From Actinomycetota bacterium (GTDB lineage: Bacteria; Actinomycetota; Thermoleophilia; RBG-16-64-13), in assembly GCA_012523095.1 (NCBI GenBank), contig JAAYJE010000117.1, forward strand, positions 1 to 44,584: a DNA stretch of 44,584 bases. Direction: 5' to 3'. Within the stretch, counting starts at the first letter, position 1. Each line of letters starts with the position of its first letter. The notes below the pieces were generated by a model that was not told where the DNA came from, made no database searches, and saw only the letters and a program-made list of their open reading frames with translations. A program made the translations under genes and the position numbers. Shown here piece after piece: positions 8,046-16,775 of the stretch.

Positions 8046-9341
8046 ATGAGAAAGAGTCACTGGATCGTCGTCGGGCTGATCTTGGCGCTCGTACTGGGCG
8101 CATTCGCTGTGGCCTGTGGTGAAGACGACGCCACGACTACTACCGGAGGAAGCGAGACCACGGCCGGCGGCACCGAGACCACGGCCGGCGGCACCGAGAC
8201 CACGGCCGGGGCGGCCAAGACGTTGACCATCGGCGTGCCCATCGGATTGACCGGGTGGATATCCGCCCAAGATATCGTAGCGGCGGAAGAGCTGAGAATA
8301 GCAGCCGCACTGATCAACGAAGACGGCGGCATCACGGTCGGCGGTCAGCCGTACACGATCGAACTTGTATTGGAAGACACTCAGTCCGACTTCGACGGCT
8401 GCGCAGCGGCGGTGAACAAACTGATCTTCGACAACAAGGTCCAGTACATCGTGGGCGCGAATGCCATGTTCAACACGGTGGTCTCGCCGATCTGCAACCA
8501 GAACAAAGTGCTTCAGTCGGCCGCCTACAGCGTCCTACAGCCGGGTGAGGTCGACGCCACCACGCCGTACACGTTCCTCACCTGCAACGGTTTCGTAGGC
8601 CGCTCCATGGCCTCCATCGCCTCGCTGAAGGAATACTATCCCGATGCAAAGAACGTCGCGGTCGTGCTCGTCGATGATGGCGGCATCCCCTACATGACTC
8701 CCATCGTCAAGAACTTCCTGGCGGCGCAGGATGTGACTATCGCCGGCGACTCGATCATAGGTTTCGCCAACGAACTGCAGGACTTCAGCCCGATCGGCGC
8801 CAAGCTGAACGCAATCGGCGAAGTCGATGCGGTTCTCCATATCACAGGCATCATCTCTCATGTGGCCAGCCTGGTGAAGTCGTACCGCGAGCTTGGCAAT
8901 GAAGAGGTGCCCTATGTGACAGCATTGCTCGCCAATTGCGGGGACATCTACAATGTGGCCGGTGGGATCGCGGCAGACGGCATCTTCAGCAACGCCGCCA
9001 CGCCCGGCGACCCGGAGAATCCTCCCATGATGGCGGAGCTGATCAAGCGGCTACAGGCTAAGCTCGGGGAGGACACCGCCGTGTATCTCGAGTATGCCAA
9101 CTCCCTTATTGTCCTGGTCAACGCCATCGAGATGGCGCAGAGCCTAGACCCGACCGAGATCGCTGCATTCTGGGAGACCGAGATCGATACGATCGAGACC
9201 CTTTTCGGCACCGGTCGCATGGGCGGCGAACAGACTCACGGCATTGCGAACCACGCCGTCGCGCACCCGATGTGTATGCAGATGATGAAGGATGGTCAGC
9301 AGGTCGCGGCCGGATGGGTCGACATAGGTCAGATCCCATGA
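8046..9341 (+). CDS. livK: Branched-chain amino-acid-type ABC transporter substrate-binding lipoprotein
   Basis: A 431-residue type I periplasmic-binding protein (LivK/LivJ-like). The signal peptide ends at a lipobox with Cys24 in AVACGEDD. Then comes a Thr/Gly/Glu linker built from three copies of a 21-base repeat (about 8154-8210). The mature domain starts at KTLTIGVPIGLTG, with the family-typical AAALINEDGGI and a Leu/Ile/Val-binding-protein fold. ATG 8046 follows GGAGGGAAC; the frame is open further upstream but lacks a signal there. Ligands of this family include branched-chain amino acids, amides, urea and aromatic acids, so the substrate is not fixed. It is the first gene of the LIV operon and is followed by a long hairpin. 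Confidence 0.92.
   Translation: MRKSHWIVVGLILALVLGAFAVACGEDDATTTTGGSETTAGGTETTAGGTETTAGAAKTLTIGVPIGLTGWISAQDIVAAEELRIAAALINEDGGITVGGQPYTIELVLEDTQSDFDGCAAAVNKLIFDNKVQYIVGANAMFNTVVSPICNQNKVLQSAAYSVLQPGEVDATTPYTFLTCNGFVGRSMASIASLKEYYPDAKNVAVVLVDDGGIPYMTPIVKNFLAAQDVTIAGDSIIGFANELQDFSPIGAKLNAIGEVDAVLHITGIISHVASLVKSYRELGNEEVPYVTALLANCGDIYNVAGGIAADGIFSNAATPGDPENPPMMAELIKRLQAKLGEDTAVYLEYANSLIVLVNAIEMAQSLDPTEIAAFWETEIDTIETLFGTGRMGGEQTHGIANHAVAHPMCMQMMKDGQQVAAGWVDIGQIP
8154..8210 (+). repeat. 21-bp in-frame tandem repeat in the livK linker
   Basis: The unit gagaccacggccggcggcacc occurs at 8154-8174 and 8175-8195, with a partial third copy from 8196. It encodes repeats of Glu-Thr-Thr-Ala-Gly-Gly-Thr between the lipidated cysteine and the binding domain. 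Copy-number change would alter tether length without a frameshift. Confidence 0.85.
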
Positions 9342-9418
9342 TAGACGGTCTCGATACGAAACCGACCGGGTATCATCCTGCCTGAAGTGCGGAGTCGGAG
9401 AGAGATGTTCTGAATATC

Positions 9419-9465
9419 CCGGTGGTCCTGGCGCAGGCCGTCCAGGCTTGACCCAGGACCACCGG
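9419..9465 (+). promoter_or_regulatory. 13-bp stem-loop after livK
   Basis: CCGGTGGTCCTGG (9419-9431) and CCAGGACCACCGG (9453-9465) are perfect reverse complements around a 21-base loop. No U run follows, and livH starts 44 bases later. As with the hairpin after dctP, it probably protects the livK part of the message or sets the ratio of binding protein to permease; that function is inferred. Confidence 0.72.
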
Positions 9466-9509
9466 AGTAGTGTCGGCCCTGAAGTCTGTATTCAGAGGAA
9501 AACGCCTGC

Positions 9510-10367
9510 ATGGAACAAGTGGTCGCAACCATATTCAACGTTCTGATCTTGTCCTCGATGTACATCCTGGTTGCGCTTGGGTTCGCCTTCCTTTTCAACA
9601 TGCTCGGGATTCTCAATCTTGCGCATGGCGCCGTGTATATGGTCGGCGGATACATCGGGTTTGCTTTGATCAATTCAGCCGGAGTGAATCCGTGGGTCGC
9701 CATCTTGATCGCAACGCTCATAATGGCGGGTTTCGGCGTAGTGCTGGAGAGGTTCTGCTTCCGGCCGTTCACAGGTGACTTCAACCGTATCGTCATGGTC
9801 GGAGTCGGCATCAACGTGGTCCTGCAGACGGCCGTCAACGCCCTATTGGGCACACGGATGCAGGCGCTTCCATCGTTTTTCGACGGGTACTTGCGGTTTG
9901 GAGTGGTGAGTGTCAGCTACCAGAGGATCACCATCTTCTTGATCGGCGCCGCCTTGCTGGTGTTGGTCTCGTGGTTTGTCAGACGGACCAAGCACGGTCA
10001 GCAGATGCAGGCGATCTCACAGGATATCGAGGGAGCGGCTCTGAGCGGCATCAACGTGCACCGAGTCTCGGCGCTTGCCTGTGCTATAGGGAGCGGCATG
10101 GCGGCTCTCGCCGGCTGTCTGATGGGATCTTATCTGATGCTGTCTCCGTACATGGGGGATCTGATGTTGATCAAGGCCCTGGTGCTGGTCATCCTGGCAG
10201 GTATCGGAAGCATAGGAGGCATTTTTGTTACCGGTCTCATCCTCGGGGGTCTCGACGCGGTCGCTCCCGTCATCTTCGATGGCGCGGTAGCCGATGCCAT
10301 CCCGTACATCGTCGTGGTCGTCGTGTTGCTGTTGAGACCCCGAGGTTTCTTCGGACGTGAGGCATGA
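9510..10367 (+). CDS. livH: Branched-chain amino acid ABC transporter permease LivH
   Basis: A 285-residue inner-membrane permease of the LIV-type importer with about eight hydrophobic segments. The stretch FNMLGILNLAHGAVYMVGGY is diagnostic of LivH, as are GSGMAALAG and the C-terminal PRGFFGR ending. ATG 9510 has a weak GAGGA about 13 bases upstream. It follows livK after the stem-loop, and its stop overlaps the livM start (ATGA), so the permease pair is translationally coupled. It pairs with LivM and is powered by LivG and LivF. Confidence 0.95.
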   Translation: MEQVVATIFNVLILSSMYILVALGFAFLFNMLGILNLAHGAVYMVGGYIGFALINSAGVNPWVAILIATLIMAGFGVVLERFCFRPFTGDFNRIVMVGVGINVVLQTAVNALLGTRMQALPSFFDGYLRFGVVSVSYQRITIFLIGAALLVLVSWFVRRTKHGQQMQAISQDIEGAALSGINVHRVSALACAIGSGMAALAGCLMGSYLMLSPYMGDLMLIKALVLVILAGIGSIGGIFVTGLILGGLDAVAPVIFDGAVADAIPYIVVVVVLLLRPRGFFGREA

Positions 10368-11353
10368 ACGCCTTGAGTCGCTTCGCCGCAGATAAGACAC
10401 GGTCGGCGGGATACGGCATCCTCGTGGTGGCGGTCATCCTGCTCGGCGTGATCCCGCTGTTGATGGAATCGCTCTACAGCCTTCACATCCTCGTGATGGT
10501 CTTCTTCTATGTCATTGCCGCGCTCAGCCTCCGGGCGATCGTTATCTCGGGCCAGTTCCCCCTCGGTCACGCCGCCTTCATGGGTGTCGGCGCCTATGCG
10601 AGTGGCATGGCGGCCAAATGGTTGCATCTGCCTCCCGAGCTGACCATTCCCGGCGCCGCCGTGTTCACCATGATCATTGGCGTCATGGTCGCGGTCTCGT
10701 TCTCTCGGCTGAGGGCCCTCTACTATGCGATGGGCAGTCTGTTCCTCGGAGTGGCCATCATCCAGATCCTGAACGCGGGCGGAACGTGGACCGGCGGTTA
10801 CAGCGGCTTCTCCGGCATCACGCCCATGTTCGGCAATTCCAAGGTGAGCTGGTACTACGCCGCCCTCGGTCTCATGATCCTGAGCGCCGCGGCCTTGTAC
10901 CGCTTCGAGTTCAGCCGGATCGGCACGAATATGAAGGCTATCTCGCAGTCACATCTGGTGGCCGAGAGCGTCGGGATCAACGAGGCCAAGTACCGGATCC
11001 TGGCCGTCGCGATAGGCAGCTTCTTCGTGGGGCTTGCAGGAGCCGGCTACGCTCATTACATGGGAACGATCGCCACCAGCAGCTACAACTTCATGGCGAC
11101 CATGTGGTTGTTCATGTACGTCTTGGTAGGTGGCGTCAACAACTTCTTCGGTCCGATCGTAGGATCGTTCATACTGATCCTGATCCCCGAGTACTTCCGG
11201 TCTCTCAAGACCTACTCACCCTTCATATCCGCGGGCATCCTGTTCTTGTTCGTCTACCTGATGCCGGGAGGATTCGCCGGTTTGATCCAGGCCGCGGTGG
11301 CTCGCGTCAAGAGCTGGAGAAGGGAGAGGGCACGCGATGTTGCTGCAGATTGA
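10364..11353 (+). CDS. livM: Branched-chain amino acid ABC transporter permease LivM
   Basis: A 329-residue second permease subunit of the LIV importer. Family marks are the ISGQFPLGHAAFMGVGAY segment, SGFSGITP, and the AIGSFFVGLAGAGYAHYMG stretch that resembles the LivH equivalent, followed by a long C-terminal membrane segment and a basic tail. The start overlaps the livH stop by 4 bases, and the 3' end overlaps livG by 17 bases. No separate promoter is visible. Length and hydrophobic pattern fit LivM. Confidence 0.95.
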   Translation: MNALSRFAADKTRSAGYGILVVAVILLGVIPLLMESLYSLHILVMVFFYVIAALSLRAIVISGQFPLGHAAFMGVGAYASGMAAKWLHLPPELTIPGAAVFTMIIGVMVAVSFSRLRALYYAMGSLFLGVAIIQILNAGGTWTGGYSGFSGITPMFGNSKVSWYYAALGLMILSAAALYRFEFSRIGTNMKAISQSHLVAESVGINEAKYRILAVAIGSFFVGLAGAGYAHYMGTIATSSYNFMATMWLFMYVLVGGVNNFFGPIVGSFILILIPEYFRSLKTYSPFISAGILFLFVYLMPGGFAGLIQAAVARVKSWRRERARDVAAD

Positions 11354-12101
11354 CAATCTGACCAAGCGCTTCGGCGGGTTGACGGCCGTCGACGGTTTCA
11401 ACGCGTACGTCGATGAAGGAGAGGTCGTCGGGCTGATCGGACCCAACGGAGCCGGCAAGTCGACCGTCTTCAACTTGGTGACGGGGGTCTTCCCGCCCAC
11501 CTCGGGACGGGTCTTCTTCGACGGCGAAGACATCACGCGGAAGAAGCCGCACACCGTGGCAGAGCTCGGCATCGGGCGGACGTTCCAGATGAATCTCCTG
11601 TTCGCCGACTTCACCGTTTTGGAGAACGTGTCGGCTTCTTCTCATGTGTATCCCCGTTCCAGCCTGTTCGACATGTATTTCAACACCAGGCGTTATCGTC
11701 GCAACGAGGCTGAGATCTCGGACCGCGCGTTGCAGATCCTGCAGCTGCTGGGGTTGGAGTCGTACAAAGATGAGCTGGCGAAGAACCTGCCCCATGGGTA
11801 TCAGAAGATGCTGGGAGTGGCCCGCGCCTTGGCGACCAAACCGAAGCTGCTGATGTTGGACGAGCCTCTCGGCGGCATGAATCCTTCCGAGATAGATTTC
11901 AGCCTTCAAGCCATATCCAATGCCCGCGATAGCGGGGTCACGGTGCTGATAGTCGAGCACAACATGCAGATACTGTCCTTGTGTGATCGAGTGGTGGTCA
12001 TAAGCTTCGGCCAGAAGATCTGTGAGGGATCACCGCGAGAGGTCAGGGAGAACGAAGAAGTGATTTCCGCATACTTCGGTGGGAAACATGGCTCTGCTTG
12101 A
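11337..12101 (+). CDS. livG: LIV-type ABC transporter ATP-binding protein LivG
   Basis: A 254-residue cytoplasmic ATPase of the importer. Walker A is GPNGAGKS (35-42), Walker B is LLMLDEP followed by the LivG-typical GGMNPSE, and the switch histidine lies in IVEHNM. The ABC signature reads LPHGYQ instead of the usual LPYGQQ or LSGGQ, a mild departure that may still function with LivF's canonical signature. The C-terminal GQKICEGSPREVRENEEVISAYFG is typical of LivG. The start lies inside the 3' end of livM; the 3' end overlaps livF. Confidence 0.95.
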   Translation: MLLQIDNLTKRFGGLTAVDGFNAYVDEGEVVGLIGPNGAGKSTVFNLVTGVFPPTSGRVFFDGEDITRKKPHTVAELGIGRTFQMNLLFADFTVLENVSASSHVYPRSSLFDMYFNTRRYRRNEAEISDRALQILQLLGLESYKDELAKNLPHGYQKMLGVARALATKPKLLMLDEPLGGMNPSEIDFSLQAISNARDSGVTVLIVEHNMQILSLCDRVVVISFGQKICEGSPREVRENEEVISAYFGGKHGSA

Positions 12102-12798
12102 GACCAGAGGTGTGACCGTCCACTACGGCAAGTCTCTGGCCGTCGAGGACGTGTCGCTGCGGGTAGAAGAAGGAGACGTCGTCAGCATCATCGGAGCCAA
12201 CGGAGCCGGGAAGAGCACGTTGCTCCGTGCTCTGATGGGTCTCAAGCCGGTCACGGACGGTGAGATCTTCTTCGGCGATGAGAAGATCGATGGGATGCGG
12301 ACCAACGAGATCGTCAAGAGAGGTTTGATCCTGGTACCCGAGGGCAGACGGCTGTTTCCCTATCTCAGCGTGCTCACCAATCTCAGGCTCGGCGCCAGTC
12401 TGGTTGAGGACAAAGACGAGATCGAGAAGACGCTCAAGGATGTCTATAGGTTGTTTCCCAGGCTGAAGGAGCGCCGGAACCAGAAAGCCGGGACTCTGAG
12501 CGGCGGTGAACAACAGATGGTGGCCATCGGCCGGGGGCTCATGGGTAAACCCAAGTTGCTGTGCATGGATGAGCCCTCGCTCGGTCTTGCGCCGATAGTG
12601 GTCGAGGCGGTAGGCGAAGCGATCAAGGACATCAACGGGAAGGGCGTCACCGTCTTGCTCGTCGAGCAGAACGTGCATCTGGCTTTGGAGGTTGCCAGTT
12701 CCTGTTACGCGCTCCAGGTGGGCAGAGTGGTGATGTCCGGCGACATGGATACCATGCGGTCCAGTGACGTGGTGAAGAAGGCGTACTTAGGGGGCTAG
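12088..12798 (+). CDS. livF: LIV-type ABC transporter ATP-binding protein LivF
   Basis: A 236-residue partner ATPase of LivG. It has Walker A GANGAGKS (36-43), the canonical signature LSGGEQQM, Walker B LLCMDEPSLGLAP and the switch histidine in LLVEQNVH. I chose ATG 12088, 14 bases inside the end of livG; GTG 12079 in the same frame is an alternative that adds three residues. A small hairpin (12804-12819) follows the stop without a U run, so transcription can continue into the DUF169 gene. Confidence 0.95.
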   Translation: MALLETRGVTVHYGKSLAVEDVSLRVEEGDVVSIIGANGAGKSTLLRALMGLKPVTDGEIFFGDEKIDGMRTNEIVKRGLILVPEGRRLFPYLSVLTNLRLGASLVEDKDEIEKTLKDVYRLFPRLKERRNQKAGTLSGGEQQMVAIGRGLMGKPKLLCMDEPSLGLAPIVVEAVGEAIKDINGKGVTVLLVEQNVHLALEVASSCYALQVGRVVMSGDMDTMRSSDVVKKAYLGG

Positions 12799-12849
12799 CG
12801 CATCGAGGTGGTCACCTCGTGACTCTCTACACATGAAAGGAAGCTTCTG

Positions 12850-13605
12850 ATGGACAAACCGAGACGTGATCTGAGCATCTATGGCAAGTTGGATCTCGAG
12901 AAGCCGGCCGTAGGAGTCAAGTTTCTTCCCAACAGACCCAAGGGCGTAGAGCAGTTGGACAAGACCATGGCTCTCTGTGCCATGATAGGCGAGGCTCAGG
13001 AGAGGGGCGCCCCGTTCTACGTCTCCAAAGAGAACGAGGACTGCGTAGGCGGGCTTCCCATGGGTTGGATGGATGTGCCGCCCATGGCTGAGAGCGGGGC
13101 CATGGGGAGCAAGTGGGGGATTTTCGAAGAGGCGCGCGCCAATGCGAAGCTATATGTCGGCACCCCGAAGTTCTCCAGAGACGTCTTTCGTTATGTTGTC
13201 TTCTCGCCGCTTGACAATATGACTTTCGACCCGGACCTGTTGTTCATTCTTGCGACACCCAGTCAGGCTGAGATCGTGTTCCGGGCGATGCTGTATAGGG
13301 ACGGGGGGCTGATAGAATCGGTGACGTCTAACGTGCTTGCGTGCGCCTACTTGTTCCCGTACCCGTACTTCTCAGGTAAGGTGAACTACATACCCACCGG
13401 TGTTGCCTTCGGTGCGAAAGGACGGCAGACCTTCCCGGAAGGAAGGCTTCTGATCACCATCCCTTGGAATTGGACGTCGAGGATCGCTGAGAACCTCGCG
13501 GATATGGAGTGGGTGCTGCCCGCCTACACCATGGGTCCCGAGAAGTTCCTGGAAACGGCCGCAAGATACCACGAAGAAGTGCGCACTGAGTTCGAGGAGG
13601 AGTAG
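12850..13605 (+). CDS. DUF169 family protein at the end of the LIV operon
   Basis: A 251-residue soluble protein of the uncharacterised DUF169 family (COG2043). Two conserved cysteines are seen: Cys43 in MALCAMIGEA, and Cys65 in the KENEDCVGG motif, followed by the PMGW stretch. A third, VLACAYLFP, is in the C-terminal half. The PTGVAFGAKGRQTFPEGRL segment is also family-like. Function is unknown; paired cysteines hint at metal or iron-sulfur binding, which is inference. ATG 12850 follows AAAGGAAGC, 51 bases after livF, so it is probably co-transcribed with the transporter and may act on, or sense, the imported compound. Confidence 0.85.
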   Translation: MDKPRRDLSIYGKLDLEKPAVGVKFLPNRPKGVEQLDKTMALCAMIGEAQERGAPFYVSKENEDCVGGLPMGWMDVPPMAESGAMGSKWGIFEEARANAKLYVGTPKFSRDVFRYVVFSPLDNMTFDPDLLFILATPSQAEIVFRAMLYRDGGLIESVTSNVLACAYLFPYPYFSGKVNYIPTGVAFGAKGRQTFPEGRLLITIPWNWTSRIAENLADMEWVLPAYTMGPEKFLETAARYHEEVRTEFEEE

Positions 13606-13623
13606 CGGTCATCATTGCGCCCC

Positions 13624-13653
13624 TTGGCACGTGTCGAGCCCTGCTGGAATAAT
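13624..13653 (+). promoter_or_regulatory. Probable promoter of leuS
   Basis: TTGGCA (13624-13629), an 18-base spacer and AATAAT (13648-13653) match five of six bases at each box. The predicted start is near 13660, giving a leader of about 77 bases. GTTCTCGGG (13656-13664) and CCCGAGAAC (13703-13711) could form a 9-bp long-range stem in this leader. No T-box sequences are present. Confidence 0.5.
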
Positions 13654-13736
13654 GGGTTCTCGGGTTAGGGCCGTGCCTGGCTGATCCAGAAGTCGGTCCC
13701 GTCCCGAGAACGGCGGACACGGCGGAAGGACCACGT

Positions 13737-16622
13737 ATGGCGCGCAAGTACGACCCTGAGCAGATCGAGACCAAGTGGCAGAAGGTCTGGGAGGAACAGC
13801 AGACCTTCGTGATTCCGAACCCGCCCCGACTTGCGACGGGTGAGCCGGGGCCGGGTGCGGTACTCGACGGCAAAGGCGCCGACGCCACCTACGTGCTGGA
13901 GATGTTCCCCTATCCCTCCGGCAGTGCCCACATGGGCCACGTCAAGAACTACACCATGGGCGACGTCATCGCCCGCTTCCGACGCCATCAGGGGCGGCGG
14001 GTGCTTCACCCCATGGGCTACGACGCCTTCGGACTCAACTCGGAAAACGTGGCGATCAAGACAGGAGAGCCGCCGGCCGAGTTCACGGAAGAGTCCATCG
14101 CCACCATCAACCGGCAGCTCCGACGCCTGGGCGTCTCTATCGATTGGACCCGTGAGGTCGTGACCTCGCGCCCCGAATACTACAAGTGGACCCAGTGGCT
14201 CTTCCTGCAGTTCTATAAGAAAGGCTTGGCATACAAGAAGGAGGCGCCGGTCAACTGGTGCCCTTCGTGCCAGACCGTCCTTGCCAACGAGCAGGTCATA
14301 GATGGGGCGTGTGAACGCTGCGACAGTCTGGTGGAGGCCAAGAAACTCTCCCAGTGGTTCTTCCGCATCACCGAGTACGCGGAGCGCCTGCTGCAGGACT
14401 TCGACAAGCTGGGATCGTGGCCCGAGCGCGTGGTGACCATGCAGCGCAACTGGATAGGCAGGTCCACCGGCGCTGAGGTGGTATTCGGGGTCGCGCCGCG
14501 GGAGGGCGGGGGCGGCGCGGCAGCGCCCGGTGGCGCGGCCGCGGCCCGGGAAGCCTCCGCGGCGCCGGAGGCCGAGTTGCCGGCGCCCGTCTCGACGGCT
14601 GAGCCGGGGCCGGCGACCACGTCCGCACGGGTGCCCGTCCCGGCCGCCCTTCCGGGCGCGCCGGTCAACGTCACCGTCTTCACCACCCGTCCCGACACGC
14701 TGTTCGGGGCGACCTTCTTCATCCTGGCTCCGGAGCATCCGCTGGTCGACGACCTGGTCGCCGGCACGCCCCAGGAGGCCGAGGTCAGGCGCTATGTCGC
14801 CAAGGCCATGAACACCTCGGCCATCGAGCGCTCCAGCATCGAGAAGGAGAAGACCGGTGTCTTCACCGGTCGCTACGTCGTGAACCCGGTGACCGGTGAG
14901 AGCATCCCCATCTATGTGGCCGATTACGTGCTCATGGACTACGGCACCGGCGCCATCATGGCCGTCCCCGGCCACGACGAACGTGATTTTGCCTTCGCCA
15001 AGAAGTACGGCCTAGAGGTCATCGAGGTCATCGAGAGCCCGGCCGAGTACAAGGACGCCGACGGCAACCTCACCGCGGCCTATTCAGGCGACGGCGCGCT
15101 GGTGAACAGCGGGCAGTTCGACGGCCTTCCGAAGGCGGACGCCATCGTCAAGGTCACCGAATGGCTGAGAGAGCGGGGCGAGGGCGACTTCGCCGTCAAC
15201 TACAAGCTCCGTGACTGGTTGCTGTCGCGGCAGCGGTACTGGGGAGCTCCCATCCCCATCGTCTACTGCGATAAGTGCGGAGAGGTCCCCGTGCCGGACG
15301 ACCAGCTGCCCGTGCTTCTACCGGATATCACCGACTATGCCCCCAAGGGCAGGTCACCTCTTGCGGCGGCCGAGCAGTGGATGAACACTACCTGCCCGGC
15401 ATGCGGCGGATCGGCTCATCGCGAGAGCGACACCATGGATACGTTCGTCGACTCCTCCTGGTACTACCTGCGGTACGCCTCCGCGCAGCGTGACGACGTG
15501 GCCTTCGACCGCGCCGACGTAGACTACTGGTTACCGGTGGACCAGTATATCGGCGGGGTGGAGCACGCCATCCTCCATTTGATGTACTCGCGCTTCTTCA
15601 CCAAGGTGCTCTACGACCTGGGCCTGGTCGGTTTCAAGGAACCCTTCAATAACCTCTTCACCCAGGGCATGATCTACTACAAGGGCGCCAAGATGAGTAA
15701 GAGCAAGGGTAACGTGGTCAGCCCCGACGAGATGGTGGCCAAGTATGGAGCCGACTCGGTGAGGAGCTACGTGCTCTTCATGGGACCGGCGGAGTCTGAC
15801 GCCGAGTGGAACGACCAAGGCATCGAGGGGGTCTACCGCTTCCTGGGGCGGGTGTGGCGGCAGGTGACCGAGGCTCTGGAGGAGGGGATCCTGCAGGAGG
15901 GGGCCGGGGCGCCGGGCGGCGCGGGCACCGCTGCGCCGGGCCTCATCGGCACCCCGCTGGACGCCGCAGGCGCTGACGCGTCGCGTAGCGCCGGCCGCGC
16001 GGACGCAGGTCGTGCGGCCACCATGGCCGGAGAGGCCACCGCCTTCGACGACAGCACCCTCACTTCCGCCGAACGGGCGCTTCTGGTGAAGACCAACCAG
16101 GTAGTGGCCAAGGTCACCCAGGACATCGGCGAGCGCTTCCGCTTCAACACGGCTCTTGCGGCCATCATGGAACTCAGTAACGACATCGGCGCTGCGCGGG
16201 CCGCAGGCCCCGCGGGAGCGGGGAGCCCCGGGGCGGCCGGGGCGGCCGGTAGTCCAGGGCTCGCCGCCATGCCCACCGGTAAGGCCGTTTTTGCCTACGC
16301 CCTGCAGATGATGGTGCGCCTCATCGAGCCCTTCGCCCCGCACATGGGCGCCGAGCTTTGGCAGATGATGGGCGGCTCCGACATCTGGGATGCTCCGTGG
16401 CCCAAGGCCGATGAGCGCTTCCTGACCGCTGAGACCGTAGAGCTGGCGGTGCAGGTGAACGGCAAGGTGCGCGACCGGGTGACCGTGGCCGCCGACGCTA
16501 TCGACGCCGACGTGCTGGCCGCCGCGAAGGAATTGCCGGGCGTGGCCAAGCACCTGGAAGGCATGACCCTGGTCAAGGAAGTGGTCGTGCCGGGGCGGTT
16601 GGTCAGCCTGGTGGTGAGGTAG
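13737..16622 (+). CDS. leuS: Leucyl-tRNA synthetase with three low-complexity inserts
   Basis: Class I synthetase that charges tRNA-Leu. The 961-residue product has HMGH (65-68), the zinc-type cysteines CPSC...CERC and later CDKCGE...CPACGG, the CP1 editing domain with TTRPDT and GHDERD, and KMSKS (652-656). Compared with typical bacterial LeuS (about 810-880) it carries three Ala/Gly/Pro-rich inserts: about residues 254-309 at the entry of the editing domain, about 720-765 after the catalytic core, and about 822-844 in the anticodon-binding helices. The catalytic motifs are intact, so it should be functional. ATG 13737 follows GGAAGGACC. It is the only intact LeuS here, but a broken fragment of another lies 1.4 kb downstream. 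Confidence 0.97.
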   Translation: MARKYDPEQIETKWQKVWEEQQTFVIPNPPRLATGEPGPGAVLDGKGADATYVLEMFPYPSGSAHMGHVKNYTMGDVIARFRRHQGRRVLHPMGYDAFGLNSENVAIKTGEPPAEFTEESIATINRQLRRLGVSIDWTREVVTSRPEYYKWTQWLFLQFYKKGLAYKKEAPVNWCPSCQTVLANEQVIDGACERCDSLVEAKKLSQWFFRITEYAERLLQDFDKLGSWPERVVTMQRNWIGRSTGAEVVFGVAPREGGGGAAAPGGAAAAREASAAPEAELPAPVSTAEPGPATTSARVPVPAALPGAPVNVTVFTTRPDTLFGATFFILAPEHPLVDDLVAGTPQEAEVRRYVAKAMNTSAIERSSIEKEKTGVFTGRYVVNPVTGESIPIYVADYVLMDYGTGAIMAVPGHDERDFAFAKKYGLEVIEVIESPAEYKDADGNLTAAYSGDGALVNSGQFDGLPKADAIVKVTEWLRERGEGDFAVNYKLRDWLLSRQRYWGAPIPIVYCDKCGEVPVPDDQLPVLLPDITDYAPKGRSPLAAAEQWMNTTCPACGGSAHRESDTMDTFVDSSWYYLRYASAQRDDVAFDRADVDYWLPVDQYIGGVEHAILHLMYSRFFTKVLYDLGLVGFKEPFNNLFTQGMIYYKGAKMSKSKGNVVSPDEMVAKYGADSVRSYVLFMGPAESDAEWNDQGIEGVYRFLGRVWRQVTEALEEGILQEGAGAPGGAGTAAPGLIGTPLDAAGADASRSAGRADAGRAATMAGEATAFDDSTLTSAERALLVKTNQVVAKVTQDIGERFRFNTALAAIMELSNDIGAARAAGPAGAGSPGAAGAAGSPGLAAMPTGKAVFAYALQMMVRLIEPFAPHMGAELWQMMGGSDIWDAPWPKADERFLTAETVELAVQVNGKVRDRVTVAADAIDADVLAAAKELPGVAKHLEGMTLVKEVVVPGRLVSLVVR

Positions 16623-16729
16623 GGAGGGCGACCCTGTGTGACCAATTGCAAGCGCGGCTTGGGGGAGGCGGGGCGAGGTGTCACACTGCGGCGATCACGG
16701 ACATAGGGTGAAGTGCGGAGACGACAGAA

Positions 16730-16758
16730 GTCGGGGGCTGGACCAACCCAGCCCCCGA
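16730..16758 (-). terminator. Hairpin downstream of the lipoprotein gene
   Basis: T16731-G16741 and C16748-A16758 form an 11-bp stem (CGGGGGCTGG core) around a 6-base loop. Read on the minus strand it lies just after the lipoprotein stop and is followed by ACTTCTGTCGTC, a weak pyrimidine tract. On the plus strand it is followed by an A-rich stretch, so it fits the minus gene better. It may also serve the converging leuS. Confidence 0.5.
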
Positions 16759-16775
16759 GTCGGAAAAAGGACAGA

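Noticed and set aside
13654-13736. T-box riboswitch in front of leuS
   Set aside because: No AGAGA-type stem I sequence and no T-box sequence (GGTGGNACCGCG) is present; only a long-range 9-bp pairing is seen.
13665-14975. 436-codon minus-strand open frame opposite leuS
   Set aside because: Composition is that of an antisense shadow and the opposite strand is a clear leuS.
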